The notes: generated from the letters alone by a model not told the origin. 64,000 nt of DNA from Anseranas semipalmata (GCA_013399115.1 VXAA01006530.1:557752-621751), one strand, 5' to 3'. Positions 1-49,434 are shown, numbered from the stretch's first letter. Program-made: numbers and translations.

Positions 1-3000
1 TAGGGATGAATTTTGATTGCATCGTGTTAAACAATTGTAAAGAGACAAAATACCTATTAAAACAGCCTCACATGAAAAATGACATGATTAGGAAGAACTT
101 GCCAAAATTATTTAAATACAGAAATGGAAATATTAAGCTAAATAACATCCCAGTAATTTATGACAGAAGTAAAAGCATTGTGCTAACATTACTTTCATAC
201 AACAGGCTATTCAAGATAATGTGACTGCACTTCAAGTACAACGCAACTCTTTGATACCATTAACCCTAAATGACAGACATTTAAACTGATATTACTCTAA
301 TTAACTGGCTACTGCCTACACCAATAATTCAAGTTTTGCTGAAAGATAGCAACAACACTGTACTCTACTTCAACTTTGCCCTGGTGACATCAAATCATAT
401 TACAACTAAATTAACAGTTGTGAAAATTTTTGGCCTGGTAGCCCTCCATCATACACAGCCTTTAAATGCCAGTTGAGTCCCCATCAAGGCAGGAATCAGC
501 AGTTGTAATTTTTAATACAGCTGTGAAACAACTGGACATATTAAAAGCTGAATTTTTGACAGCATATTCGTGATGATTTATGAGTTTGTATATAATTTGA
601 TTATTCTATTAATTTTTCTGATTACTGATTCAGCTAATATAGTGAAGGTCACTTACAAAATAAATCTTCATTACTTTCCACAGAAAGTAACTGCCTCCAA
701 CTAGTTGTTTTCTTTAATTAAACACTAATGTAACAAGAGAGAAAAATAGGCTTCAGGGTTGCTGCATCTGTTGCTACAGGAGTTTACCATCCTGATGTAA
801 TGCTCTCCGATATTAATTGAACAAAAATAGAATGTCTCTCCATCTGACATCTTGATTTCCAACACAGAGATATCAAACACCCTTAACTTACAGACCACCA
901 TTAATTCATTATGAAACTACATAAAAGAATTGGAAAACTATATTACAAAGTATAGTTTCACACACACAAAAAAGTAGTTTTTACTTTTAGCATATATTTT
1001 GTCTTCTGTTTTCTAAATGCTTGGAGGGATTAATTGAGAAATAGTTCTTGCCAACTGCATAGTCTTGTATAACAGAAACTATTTTCTTAAAGACAAATAC
1101 TGGATGAACAGTTTTGGAGAAAGATCAAAGAAAAACATGTGAAGGGCTGAATTAATGAATTGTCCACTTTCAATTTATTTATTTTTACACAGAGAGCAAG
1201 CAGTGTCCTGGTTCTTAGGCTAAACTCTCTGTTTCCTTAAAGCCCCTAGAACTTTAGCATTTCCTACAATACTGTTGTATGTTCTAAAAACATGAAAAAG
1301 TAGAATACAGACAAATCAAATAACTATAGTGGCTATAGTTCAAAAAACAGAATTAGTTTTCCAAAAACAGAATTCCCATATGAAAAACAAACCTTCATAT
1401 GTGCAGTGACCAACTGGGTGAAGATAAAAGAAAAAAAAAAAAAAGTAAAAACCAGCACCAAAGAAATACTGATGATAATCTCTGTCACCTAGAACTGCTC
1501 TGACATTTAGAAAACTATTGGAAAAGATCATACATGACAGTAAGTTCTTAAGCAAGCAAATGTAGAAAGTGGCTACTATTTAGACTTTTTCCTGGAGACT
1601 GTATTCAGCATTCCTGTAAAGTTTTGAAAATGTCCTGATAGATTTTGTAATTATCCTAGTTTATAATTCCAATTAACAAAATGACAGTTTTAAAACCATC
1701 AGAAAGTTTTTGCAGGAACCAGAATGCTATACAGAGAAATATATATTCAATAGTGTGAAGAGTTCTAGCACAGTGTATAGTATTTGACAGTAAAATGGGT
1801 AACAAGATAAAAACTTGTTTACTTGATTCTGTTTTACAGCAGAAAACTCAAGAATCTGAGTAATATATCCAATCATCACTTACCCCAAAGTGACATTAAA
1901 CACTCTTTGCACTTTTTCCATAGCTACAAAATAGGTATAATTAAATTTTATCTCACAGCCTGGCAAGGATTAATGTTTATAGTTCATGATGTCTGAATGG
2001 TCAAACCTGTACTGAAACTCAACTACTTCAGAAGTTTTTAAACTTGAGTTCCTATTGTGTGATGCACAATTTTAGGGGTTTGGCAAGCCAATCTTGTCTT
2101 TTACAGAATCAAGCTCCCGATTCTGTTTTCCCAAACGAAAATCGTAGAAGACATTGCAATTAAGATCTTTACTTATTTTTATGTCCTACACTTCTGATCT
2201 CACTTTATGGATGTGTAGATTTGTTATGCTATTTCCAAAACCTGGGACAGTTCTGTTGACAAAAATAAAACCATATTTAAACTGTTTTCATTTGTCCAAC
2301 TGTTAGTAATTTAAGCAACTGCAGTATTAGTAAGCTTATTACTGATACCAGAGTCATATTATTAATGATGCTTGTAAGAGAGTCTAAGAATGGTGGAAAA
2401 GAGGCTTAGTTGTATCCATTAACACATTCCTAAAATAAAAATACAGTGACCAGTTTATCTAATAATGCACTTCAAAACTATTACCACTGCAGAATTTTTC
2501 TGTAATTTTGTACATTTGTTACCTATCCTCCTCTACAAGTGTTCTAGTATGAAAATAACTTCCCACCTTTCACATTTAAAATAAGCATAGAACAAAAGTC
2601 CTCATTTTAGAAATACCGAAGTTGCACAAAAATGGTAATCGCAGAAAAAACCCTAACACATTTTGATTTAACTCCACCCTCTTATGGGCTATATGAATGC
2701 GGCCCGTTCAGTCTCTGCTTGCCTTAAAGTGTTACATAGGCTGTTCTACTGTGCATAACTGCTGATTTGGGAGGTGTGATGTTCTCTTTTGGGCTATATC
2801 CTTACTTTTTGCAGAAGGAAAATTTGTGTAAGTAACATTTAATGGCTTAGACTTGCAATCTGCAATAAAGTATACACCCCACCCAACTTCAGTTTCTTGT
2901 AAGCTCCTACTATTATTGAATAAGAAAAAAAGGCTCCTAACTTTTGAGGTGCACAAGGATGATATACTTGCCCTTGAGAACAAGCCTGTCTACAACAGTA

Positions 3001-6000
3001 AGAGAATCTCTGCAAGAAAAAAATGACCTCTAGCATACAAGGATTTTGAAAGCAACCCAAGTCTCACCATAAACCCCTGATGCTTAGAAGATTACTCCAT
3101 GCTAACTGGTCTCTTGACAAAATCAAAAAAAAAAAAATCATCAAATTTGTATAACTTTTAGATTTGCTCCCTACAACTGCTCTTTCCAGCATTTTTTCCT
3201 TCCCCTCCCTCTTTACATAAATTGTCTAGATTTCAGCCTTTCTTAAATACAGTATTTAGAAAGAATGGTGAGTTTACTAAACCAACCTAACACTTATGAC
3301 AAGAAAATCTTAGGAAGAGTGAAAATAACAAAGATTTTGGCAAACAGTTCTAAGTCACGAAGAATTATGACAATTTATCTGTTAAAAGTATAGCCAGAAA
3401 AAGTCCCATAAAACTACAAGGGAAATGTACTGTCACTTGTTGAAGCAAACCAGATAGTAATAATATAAGTTCTGTTTCAGAATAAATTTCATGTGCTTCC
3501 AGAAACTGCAACATAAATCTAAACACTGTGCAAAGATGATGACCAATATGATGAAATATGAGGCTATCTTTTCAGCAAAGAATCAAAACTTCAGGTAAAG
3601 AATTTGGGACTAGCTCTAAATCAAGTAGTTACAGAGCCATGAAGTTTTGTCAAGATTGTGAATTGTCAAAAATCACAATGTAAGAAGTGCTCTTTCTTAA
3701 GATGCTTACCCTAAATAGCCTGTTCAACAAATTTACTATGCTTGCATCTCGCTTTACAAAATTATTTAAGAACAGACTTCAGAGGAAGAGTTACTAGAAA
3801 ATAAACTTATACTTAAGTTGCATGGTATAGTCTTGACTGAGTTTTGGGCAAAGATCCAAAATGAACTAAAAAATGAGTAACACATTTTAACCAGATTATA
3901 AATGTACTAGTATCGTTGTATAGCTATTAATTACCAGAATGTCAAAGAACAGTTGCTTAATACTGGCTTATTAAATGAAGAATTATATAAAGATTTTTCA
4001 AGGATATTGCAAATAAGACTACTTTTAAGTGAGTCTACATTAAGAATCATTCTCTGGGATGCTATACTAAAAGAAGTAGATTATTTACATGTTAGTAAGG
4101 TGAGGATCCATCAGGCAATACATTCAACTATTTAACTAGCAAGTGTCCTAGAAATTAAGTCCAAAGCACTGCAGAAATTGTAAGAAATAGCTACAAAGCA
4201 GGAGAGGAAAAAGAAAATATGAAAAAAAAAAAGATTGTTCAGTGGTTTCTGTAGTTCTATGATAGCAGTTAACTACAAAAGCACTCAGAAGACTAATCTC
4301 TATGGAATGTAAAAGTATGAGACCAGCCTGGCTCTAAGTTCTATACACCTTGTAAGAGAAGCCGTTCCTCGCACAAAGTCCTTTATCTGCAATTATGCAA
4401 CAGTTCTGCCCTCAAAGAGGAGCTTGTGAGACCAGGACCGCAGGGCACAGACACAAAAACGAGCAACTGTAGAAACCGGTCACTGACCATTAGGTCATCT
4501 ATAAACTGCATTTATGTACTCTCTGCCTCCAGGAAAGACATAAAAATTCAAGTTATCTTAACCTTCAATGAAATTCAAGGACTATTTTACTAATTCAGTA
4601 ATGTTTTGGAGGCTACCTTTCTCTGTCTTCTAGTTCAATGAAACTAATGCTAAACTGCATTTGCATTTACATCCCAGATTTGCAATAAAGAAAACAAACA
4701 TTTGCATTGTTTCCACAGATCTGCTCATAATGCTGCAATGTATTCAAATGTCTGAGTCCATATTCTTTAATATGAGCCATAATCTGCACTTACCCACACA
4801 AGCAGAGAGTAATTGGCTTGTTAGGAGACTGTTGAGAGATGATATCAAATAATGTATTAGATACACTTCCTTCATATTCTTCTTTGTCTTAATTATCAAA
4901 GAAAATCAATACTAAAATAGCATCTCCATTACAGCATTTGTATTTTGCACTTTTATGTTCCAAATAGGTTTGTAAAATGAAGCAAGACTTATCTGAGAGT
5001 GGATAATTTCAGCTTTTTTTTTTTTTTTAAATCTAAAGTTACATTTGTTTTTCCTGTACCACAGGTTATATTCCAATCCCTATAATACAACAATTTCTTG
5101 GCTGAAAACTCTCCCATGCCTAGTTAAGGATCTAAAACCTATATACTTTGTCAACATTCTTATGGTTCAGAGCATTCCATGTGATATATCCTAATATTGG
5201 CTGAAGGCTTCTAGGAGGTATAAACTTTTGAAGACCACTATACTTCTAGTCAGTGAAACTGTAAGGATCAGAAAAGCTCTCATATTTGTAAATAATTTTT
5301 AACCAAACATCTCACTGAGAAGAAAGATAAAATCTAAAATGACAAGGTATTTTCCAAGTCTCATACACTCAGAATGTACTTCCCAACAAAGGTTATTTCC
5401 TAATTTGGAAGTCTTTTCCTGTCAAATTGCAAGAAATAATGTGAGCAAGGACACAAAAGCATTCTATAGCTTTATTAACGACAATGCTCACTGATCTGTG
5501 AATAACCTGAAAAAAAATGGAGATTATTGAGTTACTTTACCAATCTATCCATCCATCACTAGAGAACAGGTTTCAGTATGATGGATTATTGCACTTCCCT
5601 GATGTTTATCCCAAGAAAGACTTTCTCCTTAGGGGGAAAAACAAACAACTGGTCCTACAAACAATCATGCTAAACACACTTGCCCATTTTGCATTCATCT
5701 GCCAAGAAACTGAAGAGAAATATATCAAGTTTGCCTTTAAAACACAAACTACACCAAAAGTTTTCTTATTTCATTGAAATGCATGTAAAAACAACCAAGA
5801 AGAAAGCAGCACAGAAGCTACCGTTAATAGCTGTCATTTTAATCAAGACCAAGTACTACTGGAATGTTGTCAGTAATTTCAAAATAAATTTTCTGGTCCA
5901 AAGTAAGGAATTATCTTAAGTGATAAGAGATATATAAATATGCAAAAGATTTATTTTGAAATTTAGAACTTCTCTCTCAGATACAGCCTGTATTTTTAAA

Positions 6001-9000
6001 ATCAGCTGTGATTCTTTCATACTTGCACAGAACTGCAGACTTCCTAAGACTCAAATTTGTCATATATGATTGTCAAAAGGAATTAACAACATTGTTTGAA
6101 TTTCTCTTTAAGATGCCACATCATTTAATTAAAATAAAGAAAAGTTATGTATATTGCTTACATGTAGAGACTCGATACTTATTTATAGATTCCAATGAAA
6201 AGGATGTTATGCTGAATTTTTTTACATCAATTTTAAATGCATATTACATTCAGGTTTCCTAAGGTCTGGTTGTGATTTTAGAATGCTAAAAGCTTCCTAG
6301 GGAACTTAACATGGACATAATTGGAAATATTAAATACCTGGGACAACCTTAAAAGCTTCAACATTAGTAGCAGATAATAGCTCAAATGTAAGGGTAAAAA
6401 CTGATTGCTCATTTTTGAAATATATACAGGAACCTTCCAAATCAATCACAGAATCCATCATATCTCAGCCTGGACTCTTAATCTTCTTGTAAATACAGGG
6501 ATTGAAAGGGATGACCCATCTTAATCAGATCTTTCCTCTATCACAAAATTACTACTGTCACTGGCTCTGACACAAAATGACTAATTTCAAGTAGAATCTG
6601 TAACAACTACTGAAAAAAGGCTATATTGCCCACCAAATGCATACACAATGTAAGATTTCAAAGCCTATTTCTAGCAAACGCAAGCCATTAATTGAATACC
6701 CAAACAGGTCAGGGAATCACTGTAATTCCTATGGCAAAGCAACAGCAGACCACTATTACCATGACCACATCTGTCAATTCTTGTATGAGTTCTAACAAAG
6801 AAAAATACAGGATGCATCACTCCTCCGAACCTTTACGAGATGACAGATGGTGTACAAACAGACTAATTCCCTTTAAAATTTCAACTGGGAAAAAAATGTG
6901 CTACTACTTAGAAAGTCTTATTGCCATTTGGACGCTTACATTTGCAAGTGTCCAGCAAAAAGAATCTGAAAACAAACTGAAGAGAAGCTAGGCACAGTCT
7001 TGCCCAGAATTCAGGGTGTACACAAAGCAAGCCCTGAGAGAAATAACAGAAGTGAGGTCGCAACCTACAACTGACCTCAGTTATCATTCACCCTATTCAA
7101 ACAACGCTGGTCATGGGTGAAGAGAATCAGAACTGAAAACTTCCAGGAAAACGTCTTCTCAAAGGACAACTGAAAATAAGATGCATATTTCACTGAGATG
7201 AAATGTAGAAGTCAACTATTTATAGTATTTCTAAAACAGCACTTCCAAACATTCCCCCCAAAACATTAAAAATAAAATAAAATACTTCTGAAAAACTGGA
7301 AGAAAAGAGATACAAGCTACAAAAGAGGAATTTTGTACTACATGCAAAAGCTGTAATAGAAAAACTGCCTTCTTATTAGACTATTAGACTCTTCCTTAGC
7401 TTAAGTTACATCTTACAGTTCACAGAGAAGTACATAACCTAGTATCTGGCAACTAAAAAAAAAGAAAAAAAAACTATAGCAAACTAAAATATCTTATTTA
7501 TCCCCCAGTTACAAAGGAAAATTGCAAGTCGAAAATTTTAATATTTACCTCCTAAATCAGAAAATATTTAGGGCATTTCCTAATGTTTTCTAAAAGCAGA
7601 AAAAATATCAAAATCACTCTAATCAATCCATGTTGCATCACTGAGGCCTTAGATCCTACAATGATGCCCAACTGTAATTTTTCTTCAGTGACATTTTTTC
7701 AAGAAAATTAAAGTTATATTACAGATTTGCAACAAACATGTTAGCAGCAAACTGCAAAACATGATTTCTCTAGCTGCCTTACACATATTTCAGGGAAGTT
7801 TTGATGTCCTATGCTTTCTGGACCAAACGGAAAGGCTTGATTTGATTTTCCTCAAGAATAAAATGTTATTTTATTTATTTATTTTTATTAAGAATAATGC
7901 TACCATTTCATTAGAAAAGGAACAAGATGATTGCAAATCTAGAAGTTTAAACCAAAGGAAGCTCGTATAAAGGCTAGCAAAAGGTTTGCTGCTTGTCAGC
8001 TTAGAATAACACAAGGCTTCCAATGACCTTCCTTGCACCACGAATCCAATTTATGGAGACAGAAATCTCACATCTGTACCTCGACATATTGGGAGGTACA
8101 TTACAGTGATATAAAAGTTTAATTTTCTCTCCTAAACCATACCTGTTTAAACCAATAAAGAACTAACACCGCTTTTACTCACTCAAGTGTCATCAGTAGT
8201 TATAAAATGTTATACTGTTTATGCAGAATTCATTTGGAATGCAAGGATGTGACTTACAAACGTCTTTGACTCATTCACATAAATATGCATGTATGCCATT
8301 TATAACAGTAGCCTTGATGAGAACACACAGTGTAACTGGCTGCAAGAAACGCTTAAGAGGTTTACATTAAAACAGAATACAGAACAGTGGTTAGAAATCA
8401 CAGAACAGGTGACACCTTACTCTGATAACCTGGTGATAAAAACTGTAGGGTATGATGTATAGGTTGTTGCATTACCACTTTACTACACAGTCCGAACAGG
8501 ACTCCTCGGTTTTATCAAGACATAATACCCAAACCAGGCCAGATACAGTAATTGTGATTAATCTAGAAAAAATTCTGATTGCCTCCTAAATAGTTTCTTC
8601 ATTTATAAAAAAAAGGCATTTCAAATTTCTTGAATTTTTACTGGAGTGCTTTGTAATACAAAGCTTTTAAAAACATAATTACTTCCTGGTTTGACAGAGT
8701 AGTTTGCTTCGACAATTTAAATACTCTCCTTGTCGTACTGGTAAGACTTACTATTCAACAACAACAACAAACTAAAATGCAGTAACCAATGCATATAAAT
8801 AGGAAGTTCAATCCATCTAAGAATTCCTGTGATTATGGAACAGCCTTCTGATAAGAAAATTTACAAAACTTCTAGACATCATTATTGCTAACTCTTGAAA
8901 TATATTGCTGTTACCGACAAGGAAATTGCCTCTGCTGGCTATCAAACAAAATTAACCCAAAGAGCTTTCATGAATGCAAGAAAAACTATTTGAGAAGAAT

Positions 9001-11179
9001 CTACATTGGAAGAAATGTAACTAAATTCTTATTTCAATTTTAGTTATTAAATTTAATTAATTGTTTTTTTTCGGGTATATGAAGCCCAAGAAGGCCTAGT
9101 GAGACAGACTGCAAAACTCATGCTTCTATAATAGCTCTGATAGTCTTTCGACTTATTAATCTTTTGGTCATGTATCTAGTGACACTTGAAGTCCTATAAA
9201 AACAGAAAAACACCCAGAATATCCATAAACACAAGTTCTATTGCATGACCATGTCCAGAGTCCTTACTGGGGGNNNNNNNNNNNNNNNNNNNNNNNNNNN
9301 NNNNNNNNCTCTATACAAATAGAGTTTAAGGTACGGATGAAAGGCTATTGAAAAAAGTTACCAAATAACATTTCTATTCAATACAGTACAGAACAATCCC
9401 TAATTGCCTAGTGAACTAAAGGAACTATTAGGTTATCCATATAGATGAATACCAAAACATCATATAGGACAATTCCACCTTCATTAGTTGCAAGGGCGAA
9501 ATAAGACCTTCCACGGTAAGGCCAGCTGCTGGTGCCAACCACCTACTTTATAGACACATTCCATGAAGTACAATAATTATTCCAGAATTGCATCCATCCT
9601 ATATACTCACACATAGGCTAAAACTGCTAAGACCGTTCTTGTAGCAGTAGCTTAAGTACTGTTATAAAGAAAAACACAATCTATCATGCAGACAAGACAG
9701 TAAGATAACATCCAATGGCATGCTATAAAACAGAATTTCTTAATTGCAGCACACATAGAAAAAGCAGAATTTGTCCAACGAAGAACACAGTAGGGACTTT
9801 GCACTGATATTTAAATGAATGATACATGAATATATCACTCAGAGACAACAAAATGGCCTCATAGTACAATACCAATTTTTAAATAGAGCTAATGTTTACT
9901 TCAGACCTACAGGTTACTACATTAAAAACCCACATAGAGCAGATGGAAAGGCTGCTTGCCAGCAAAAGAAAAGATAAAAAAATCCCTCAGCCTTTTAAAA
10001 GCCAGCTGAACTCTTGGAAACAACTGAAAATTAAAACTACCCACTCTCTGCACATGTATTCTCGATGGTCTCCCAAAGCACCAGTCAACAACTCCCCTGC
10101 AAGACCTACTACGATCCCTAGCACACCTCTGGAGTCACACTAAAGAACACACATCATGCCCACAGTTCAAGTGAAGGGGTTGAAGTGGATGTTGTTTTAT
10201 CTTGAAATCAATAGGGTTTGTGTGTTTATTTTAATTACTTTCTAAGGCTCAAGTAGTGGAGAACATATGGCTGCTGTTTAAGATGTTAGAATGTAAAACT
10301 GCATTCTGGGTATGGCTCAGTAACAGGGCTTTAGGATGTCCTATATGCTGTTTAAGTCACAGATGGAAGCTTGTGGTCTACAGATGCAGATCTACAAAAT
10401 GATGTCAAGAGAGTAAGTGTATGATTTCACACCAGTTGCCCTGAGTGAATAAGTTTGTGATACAACAAAGATGACAGAATTGCATAATTTTTTGTTTAGT
10501 AATAAATGGGACATGTGGCACCACTTTGCTTCTTTCAGAAATACCCAGTTCGTTATTAAATATGTGAATATTAAATATAGATAAATTATATATTAAATAT
10601 ATGAACAGACAAAAAACTTTCTAACTCTAAATGCACTCTCAGCAGTACTTAGTAACACAAGCTGATAACATACAGCCTCCTGTAACTTCAGAAGATTGAA
10701 AGGCAAGTTTTCCTCAGCCTACCAAAATTCTGTCATCGCTCCAAGTCTCATCTGCCAGTTTTAAAAAGGGATAGCCATGTACGAGCTAAATTATCTCGTC
10801 CACAGCCTAGCACTTATTACCAAATGCAGCCATCACAACCACCACCCATTACAACTTCTACTTGTAACAGAATGAAAATTGTTCTGAAGTATTAAGATAG
10901 CTTAATTTACAACACTTCTGCTTCTCTGAATGAAATACTGTTCAAAATTTAGTTTCCTGATCTCATCAGCTAGGTGCGCCACTGTCCTATAAAGATTTCT
11001 TTTTCTCCTAAGAAGTCAATTCTATTTTTTTGAGAATTTGTAACCAATTAAAATATAAAGCAAATAAAAGCAACATGAAATTGTTAGTAGGATGAATTCT
11101 ATTGAATGATCTCTATCAGCATTAGGTTATCGAGTATTTCCCGTTTTGAAGATATGTATTAAAAAAAAGTAAGGCTTAC
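1..11179 (-). other. CHM: CHM intron 8 (partial)
   Basis: AT-rich unique sequence with short A tracts and a 35-base assembly gap. I looked on the minus strand for an exon 9 encoding the expected GDI-like AVFGGIYCL motif and found none, so the intron probably continues past the left edge. Open frames here are short and lack recognisable motifs or splice context. No tRNA, other RNA gene or clear young repeat was seen. Confidence 0.7.
9274..9308. other. Assembly gap (35 N)
   Basis: A run of unknown bases inside CHM intron 8. The true missing length is unknown and could differ from the number of N. Confidence 0.99.
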
Positions 11180-45025
<33,846 letters not shown>

Positions 45026-45270
45026 CTCGGGAGGGGCGCCGTCACGTGCCCGGCGCTGGCGGAAGCGGAGGCCGCCGCCAGCAGGGGCTTCCGGCTGCCG
45101 GGCGCGGGGGCCGCCGGTAGATGTAGTCCTGCCGCGCGACCCGCCGCAGCCTGATGTCACGCGAGGACTTCGTCACCCCGCCGGGGCACGGGTACCACAG
45201 AGCCCTGTGGCACTCCGCCTGCCACTGGCTGCTCTCGGTCTGATCAGCCGACCTGCCCACTGCCCCCCGG

Positions 45271-45303
45271 TTTGCTGCTGGCCCAGACCACGACCTCTTA
45301 ACT
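45271..45303. repeat. 33-bp direct repeat, left copy
   Basis: TTTGCTGCTGGCCCAGAC and the following bases recur at 45550-45582 with a single mismatch. The pair brackets the 236-bp duplicated segment, like an insertion with a long target duplication. Confidence 0.93.
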
Positions 45304-45309
45304 CGTCAG

Positions 45310-45545
45310 TTGACACTGTTGCTCGTCATTTACGTTCATGTCTTTAGTGAAAAGAAATGCAAAGAAAAGGCAAAATAATTCCTGAAACGCAAAATTCTGA
45401 AAATCTTCAAATTAGTTTGAGCAGTACTCTTCTACAGGCGGGCAAACACCTCCAAAAAGGCAACCTCTAACACAAACCCACACCACCACCGCCAAACGCA
45501 GCAATATTCTGAGGAAGAACTTAGCCCAACGCATCTTCTCCCCCA
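45310..45545. repeat. 236-bp segmental duplication, copy 2 (upstream of CHM)
   Basis: Matches 43185-43420 base for base over most of its length. It lies about 0.3 kb upstream of the CHM ATG between two 33-bp direct repeats. It retains CpG at sites where the intronic copy has TpG or CpA. Confidence 0.93.
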
Positions 45546-45549
45546 GCAG

Positions 45550-45582
45550 TTTGCTGCTGGCCCAGACGACGACCTCTTAACT
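45550..45582. repeat. 33-bp direct repeat, right copy
   Basis: Differs from 45271-45303 by one base (CCAGACGACG against CCAGACCACG). It directly follows duplication copy 2. Confidence 0.93.
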
Positions 45583-48194
45583 TGGGCACACAGATACTAC
45601 TGGAAACAGTGCTGAGCGTATACAGGCGCCTAGCATCAAGCTGTACGCTTCTGACATTCGGCAACATGACCGAGTTCCACCTACTTAGAACCAAATGCAC
45701 ATGCTTCAATGCAGACACACATACTTTCTGTACAACCTGTGAGTCAATTCCACCAAAGTTACTCGTCCAACCAATTCTTCAGTAACTCACAGCAGATTTT
45801 GTTTTTCTTATTTCCCCTGCATGTACAGTGTTTCTAAAACTATTTCTATTGCTTGCTCAATCTCTTTGATCACTACATTTAATAATCCAAGAAAATACTT
45901 CCCATATTTTTTAAAAAGTCTCCTTACTCCCCAGTTGTGATAATTTCTTTCCATTTTCCACCAAGTCAGATAAGATAATAAAGATATTTTAAAATAAAGT
46001 GTATTTGTTCATCCATTTCTAGTCCTTAATTCCATGTCCTTCCTTATTAATTAACAGCCATATTATACGTTGGACTGTACCCTGTTCTCTTGCATTCAAA
46101 AATCTTTCTATTTTCCTCAACCCATCAATTAACATTAACTTTTTTCTTTTCCTCTGAAGCCTTAAGTTACACTTCAGTCTTGCTTTGACTTTTCTTTCAT
46201 CTGATAAAGAAATGAAAGGGAAATCAGTTGTGAAAAACACAGAATCCACTGTTTCCGGGCAGTCCCTCCTGTACCACCAGTCTCAGTGAAACAATACCAA
46301 CAATAAGATGTGTTTTAAACCCAAATGTAGATACAGCAATGTAAGCAAAATAACCTACCACAGAAGAGCACAATGGAAATTTCTAGAAAGTTTTGCTTTT
46401 TATTTTGCATTTAATGACTTGCATGGGTTTAACATAATCTCTTATTATTATTCATTGTGTATGATTATATTCAAGTCTTAACACCTTAAATCAATAATAA
46501 CAATAAACCAGCCAGCAGCCTGTTAACACCTTATTACAAGCTCCTTGTTCACATTGCAAAAGAATAGCGAGAACGGTATAAAGCAACTAATAGAAACCAG
46601 AGCCCACCTTCCCCCTGTGGTACTGCCAGACGTGCTACAACAGAGGACTGTACAGAAAATGTTCTAGCAGTGAATTTCAAACAACAAAAGAATAAATCTA
46701 TTTATATATATAGATTTAAACATCGGTAGTGGATTACAATGCTAAGAAATATATAACCAAGAAAATTAGTAGTTACGGATTCAGGTGTAACAGCAGTAAG
46801 ATCAAAACTTATGTTCCTTATATTTATGCTTTCAACTGTCCCACAGAAATGTAAAAAACTTTTCCATTTTGCAGCTTTTGTAGACCAAGTCTGTTAATGG
46901 GGCTGTCATGTCTACCTTTTAATCTGTTACAAAAATATTTAGCTCCCGAATTCTCACAGTATTGTATCATCCTGACCTCAATGTCCGGAGTAGAAGAACA
47001 AAGCATTGCTATATTGGTTAGTTCACATAAGACAAATTCTCCTTTCACATCCTTTTCTCACGAAAACATAATTTCATTGTGAAAACCTTTTTTTTATTGT
47101 TTAGTGTAATTCTAGGACTGCACTAGAACTGAGTTATTTCACTGTCAATGTCTTACTGTTTCTCAAGTGCTTAAGTATTTATTCCACCACAAAATGCTGT
47201 TGTTTGATTCTGAGAATTCCTGTTAGCTTCATTCATAAGATGCAATCAGTACGATCCTATTTCATGATGACAGTCATTATCCACTGGACCAGAAATTCTT
47301 CTTAGTACTATTTATTTGACAAACTAGATTATTCAGGATATTTAACTACAAGGTTTGTCAGCCCACAAAACACAACGATATTTTCCTGTACCTTACAATT
47401 TTAATATCAGCAAATGTAAAAGTAAAATATGTAAGTATGAATAATTTTTATGAGAATTTCACGGACCTTGAGAAAATGTCTTACCATGTTTTTCTCTTTA
47501 GCTATTTAATTGCAATGTCATAGTAACAGAAAGCAGCATACCCAATTCTGCATGGATGAATAAGCACATTCAATAAAGAAGATTTAACAGAGTAAATCAA
47601 ACACTGGATTAAACATTTTCTGCATAACAGACCACAAAATGGGCATTCATTTTACCAATAGATCCTCTAGGTTAGAAACAAATAGAAATGCACACCAACA
47701 TAATTAAACTGCACATCCTGTGGTCTGATTGCAAAATTTCCCTATATTTTATAAAACTAGGTCTCATCAATTAGAATTGCCAAAACGTGTTTAAGAATGC
47801 ACACTGACCAGACTAACTAAATTTATTTTTTTAACCATTTGTATTAAATAAATGTTTTTCTGTTTTATGAAATAATTCACAATTCTATATATTGCAAAGG
47901 ATTCATATGCATTTTTAGTTATAACAGTTCAGGAAGACACATGCAAAGATCAGGTTAAGATTCCACATCTAGTAGTTTTAAGTATTTTTCCTGTAGACAA
48001 CTTTTCTTGCTTTGATTTCAAGCAGAACATCTACCTTATAAAAACATGGATTTTTGCTTCATAACTTTTATTTTGGATTTTCACACACTCCTAGAACTAC
48101 CTGATTTATCTTAAAGTCTGTGTAGTTCATATCTAACTTTACCAAAATGCTTTTTGGAAATATAGTAATGTTAGCAAAAAACTCACAAACTATG

Positions 48195-48285
48195 TGTTTT
48201 TATTTTCCGAGGTAGAAACACTGAAGCCCAAGGCCATAGAAAAAAGCAAGAAGAATCAGTATTAGAACTACGGAGTTTGTAGTTG
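48195..48285 (+). repeat. Possible ancient MIR-type SINE remnant
   Basis: The run TTTTCCGAGGTAGAAACACTGAAGCCCAAGGCC resembles the MIR core consensus (a TTTTACAG-x-x-GAGGAAACTGAGGC-like block) with several mismatches, followed by A- and G-rich sequence ending in AGAACTA. The similarity is judged by eye. Confidence 0.3.
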
Positions 48286-48366
48286 TCTCAAGATCTATTC
48301 TCAGATCATTTAGTTAAATACTTCCTTCTCTAAAAACAAACAGCAAATACTTCACACTATGGTGAA

Positions 48367-48394
48367 TTTTTATTTTATTTTATTTTATTTTTTT
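48367..48394. repeat. (TTTTA)n microsatellite
   Basis: Four to five tandem TTTTA units followed by a T run. Confidence 0.88.
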
Positions 48395-49434
48395 AAATTA
48401 TGTAGTATCTTTATCTTGCAGTTACTTCATGTGTGAAATCTCATTCTTCATTTTATTATTCACTCAGTGGATACAGAATTTAATTCTCCTCGAGTACCAG
48501 TTTGAATAAGGAGCAACAGCAGGATCGGGCCTATTAGCTGCTTGAAACATCTATTGAATAACCTGATTTATCCAACTAAATGGCTCATTAGTTCAGGCAG
48601 CAAGAAAATGTTTGTGTGTTGCTGAAGTTATGCATGGTTGTCATATAGAGTTTGCTGTTATGCAACTGTCAGTCACTCAAGCATGCACAAACTAGATTGT
48701 TCATTAACTACAGAAACAGCCACTCTACATTCAAGCATGTTTGGGAAAATATATTTGTTTACAAATTTATTTTAAACTCTGATACACATTTATTCTTTGT
48801 TACTGTCTGAATTTTTCCCTGCTGCAGCTTGCAATGAATTGTCTGTCTCTGTTCCCAATTATACCCATAAAACACATTATCTGTGTTTTATTCCTGACAT
48901 TCCACAATGAGACACTGTTCTGGTCATGCACTATTCTAATTCAAATTACAAATTTCAGACTTCATATTTGTTAAATGATCATTTGACTATTAAATCCGTG
49001 GAAGGACAGATAACTTACCTTTGCTTTGTCACATTAAACTTCCTTATGAAGAGATGTGCTGTTCATAATTTGGGGAGCTGTAAAAGCAAATTGTACTCAA
49101 TATTGTACTCCTTTTTCTTGGAATTATATAAATTATTTTTCAGCTTTGAGTGAACACTTTTGTACGTACTTAGCAAATGGCAATGTATTGGGAATGTTAT
49201 TAAGCACATCAAAACTCTTCTATTTCCTTATTATTCTGTTTAATTAATCTAGAGGAGTTCTGGTGTATAATCAACACTGAGAAAAATAGTAACAATGACT
49301 TGTATCATCAGATTCTGCTCCCTAAGTCTTACAGCTAATGCAATTGAAAACATAGATACCTATTTAATGATCTTAATTTTTATTTATTTATTTATCAAAG
49401 GCGTTTATGTGTAATTAACCCAGTCATCATACAC

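Noticed and set aside
1..11179. CHM exon 9 and later exons
   Set aside because: I searched the minus strand for the conserved AVFGGIYCL-type motif and did not find it. The gap at 9274-9308 is only 35 N as written, shorter than an exon.
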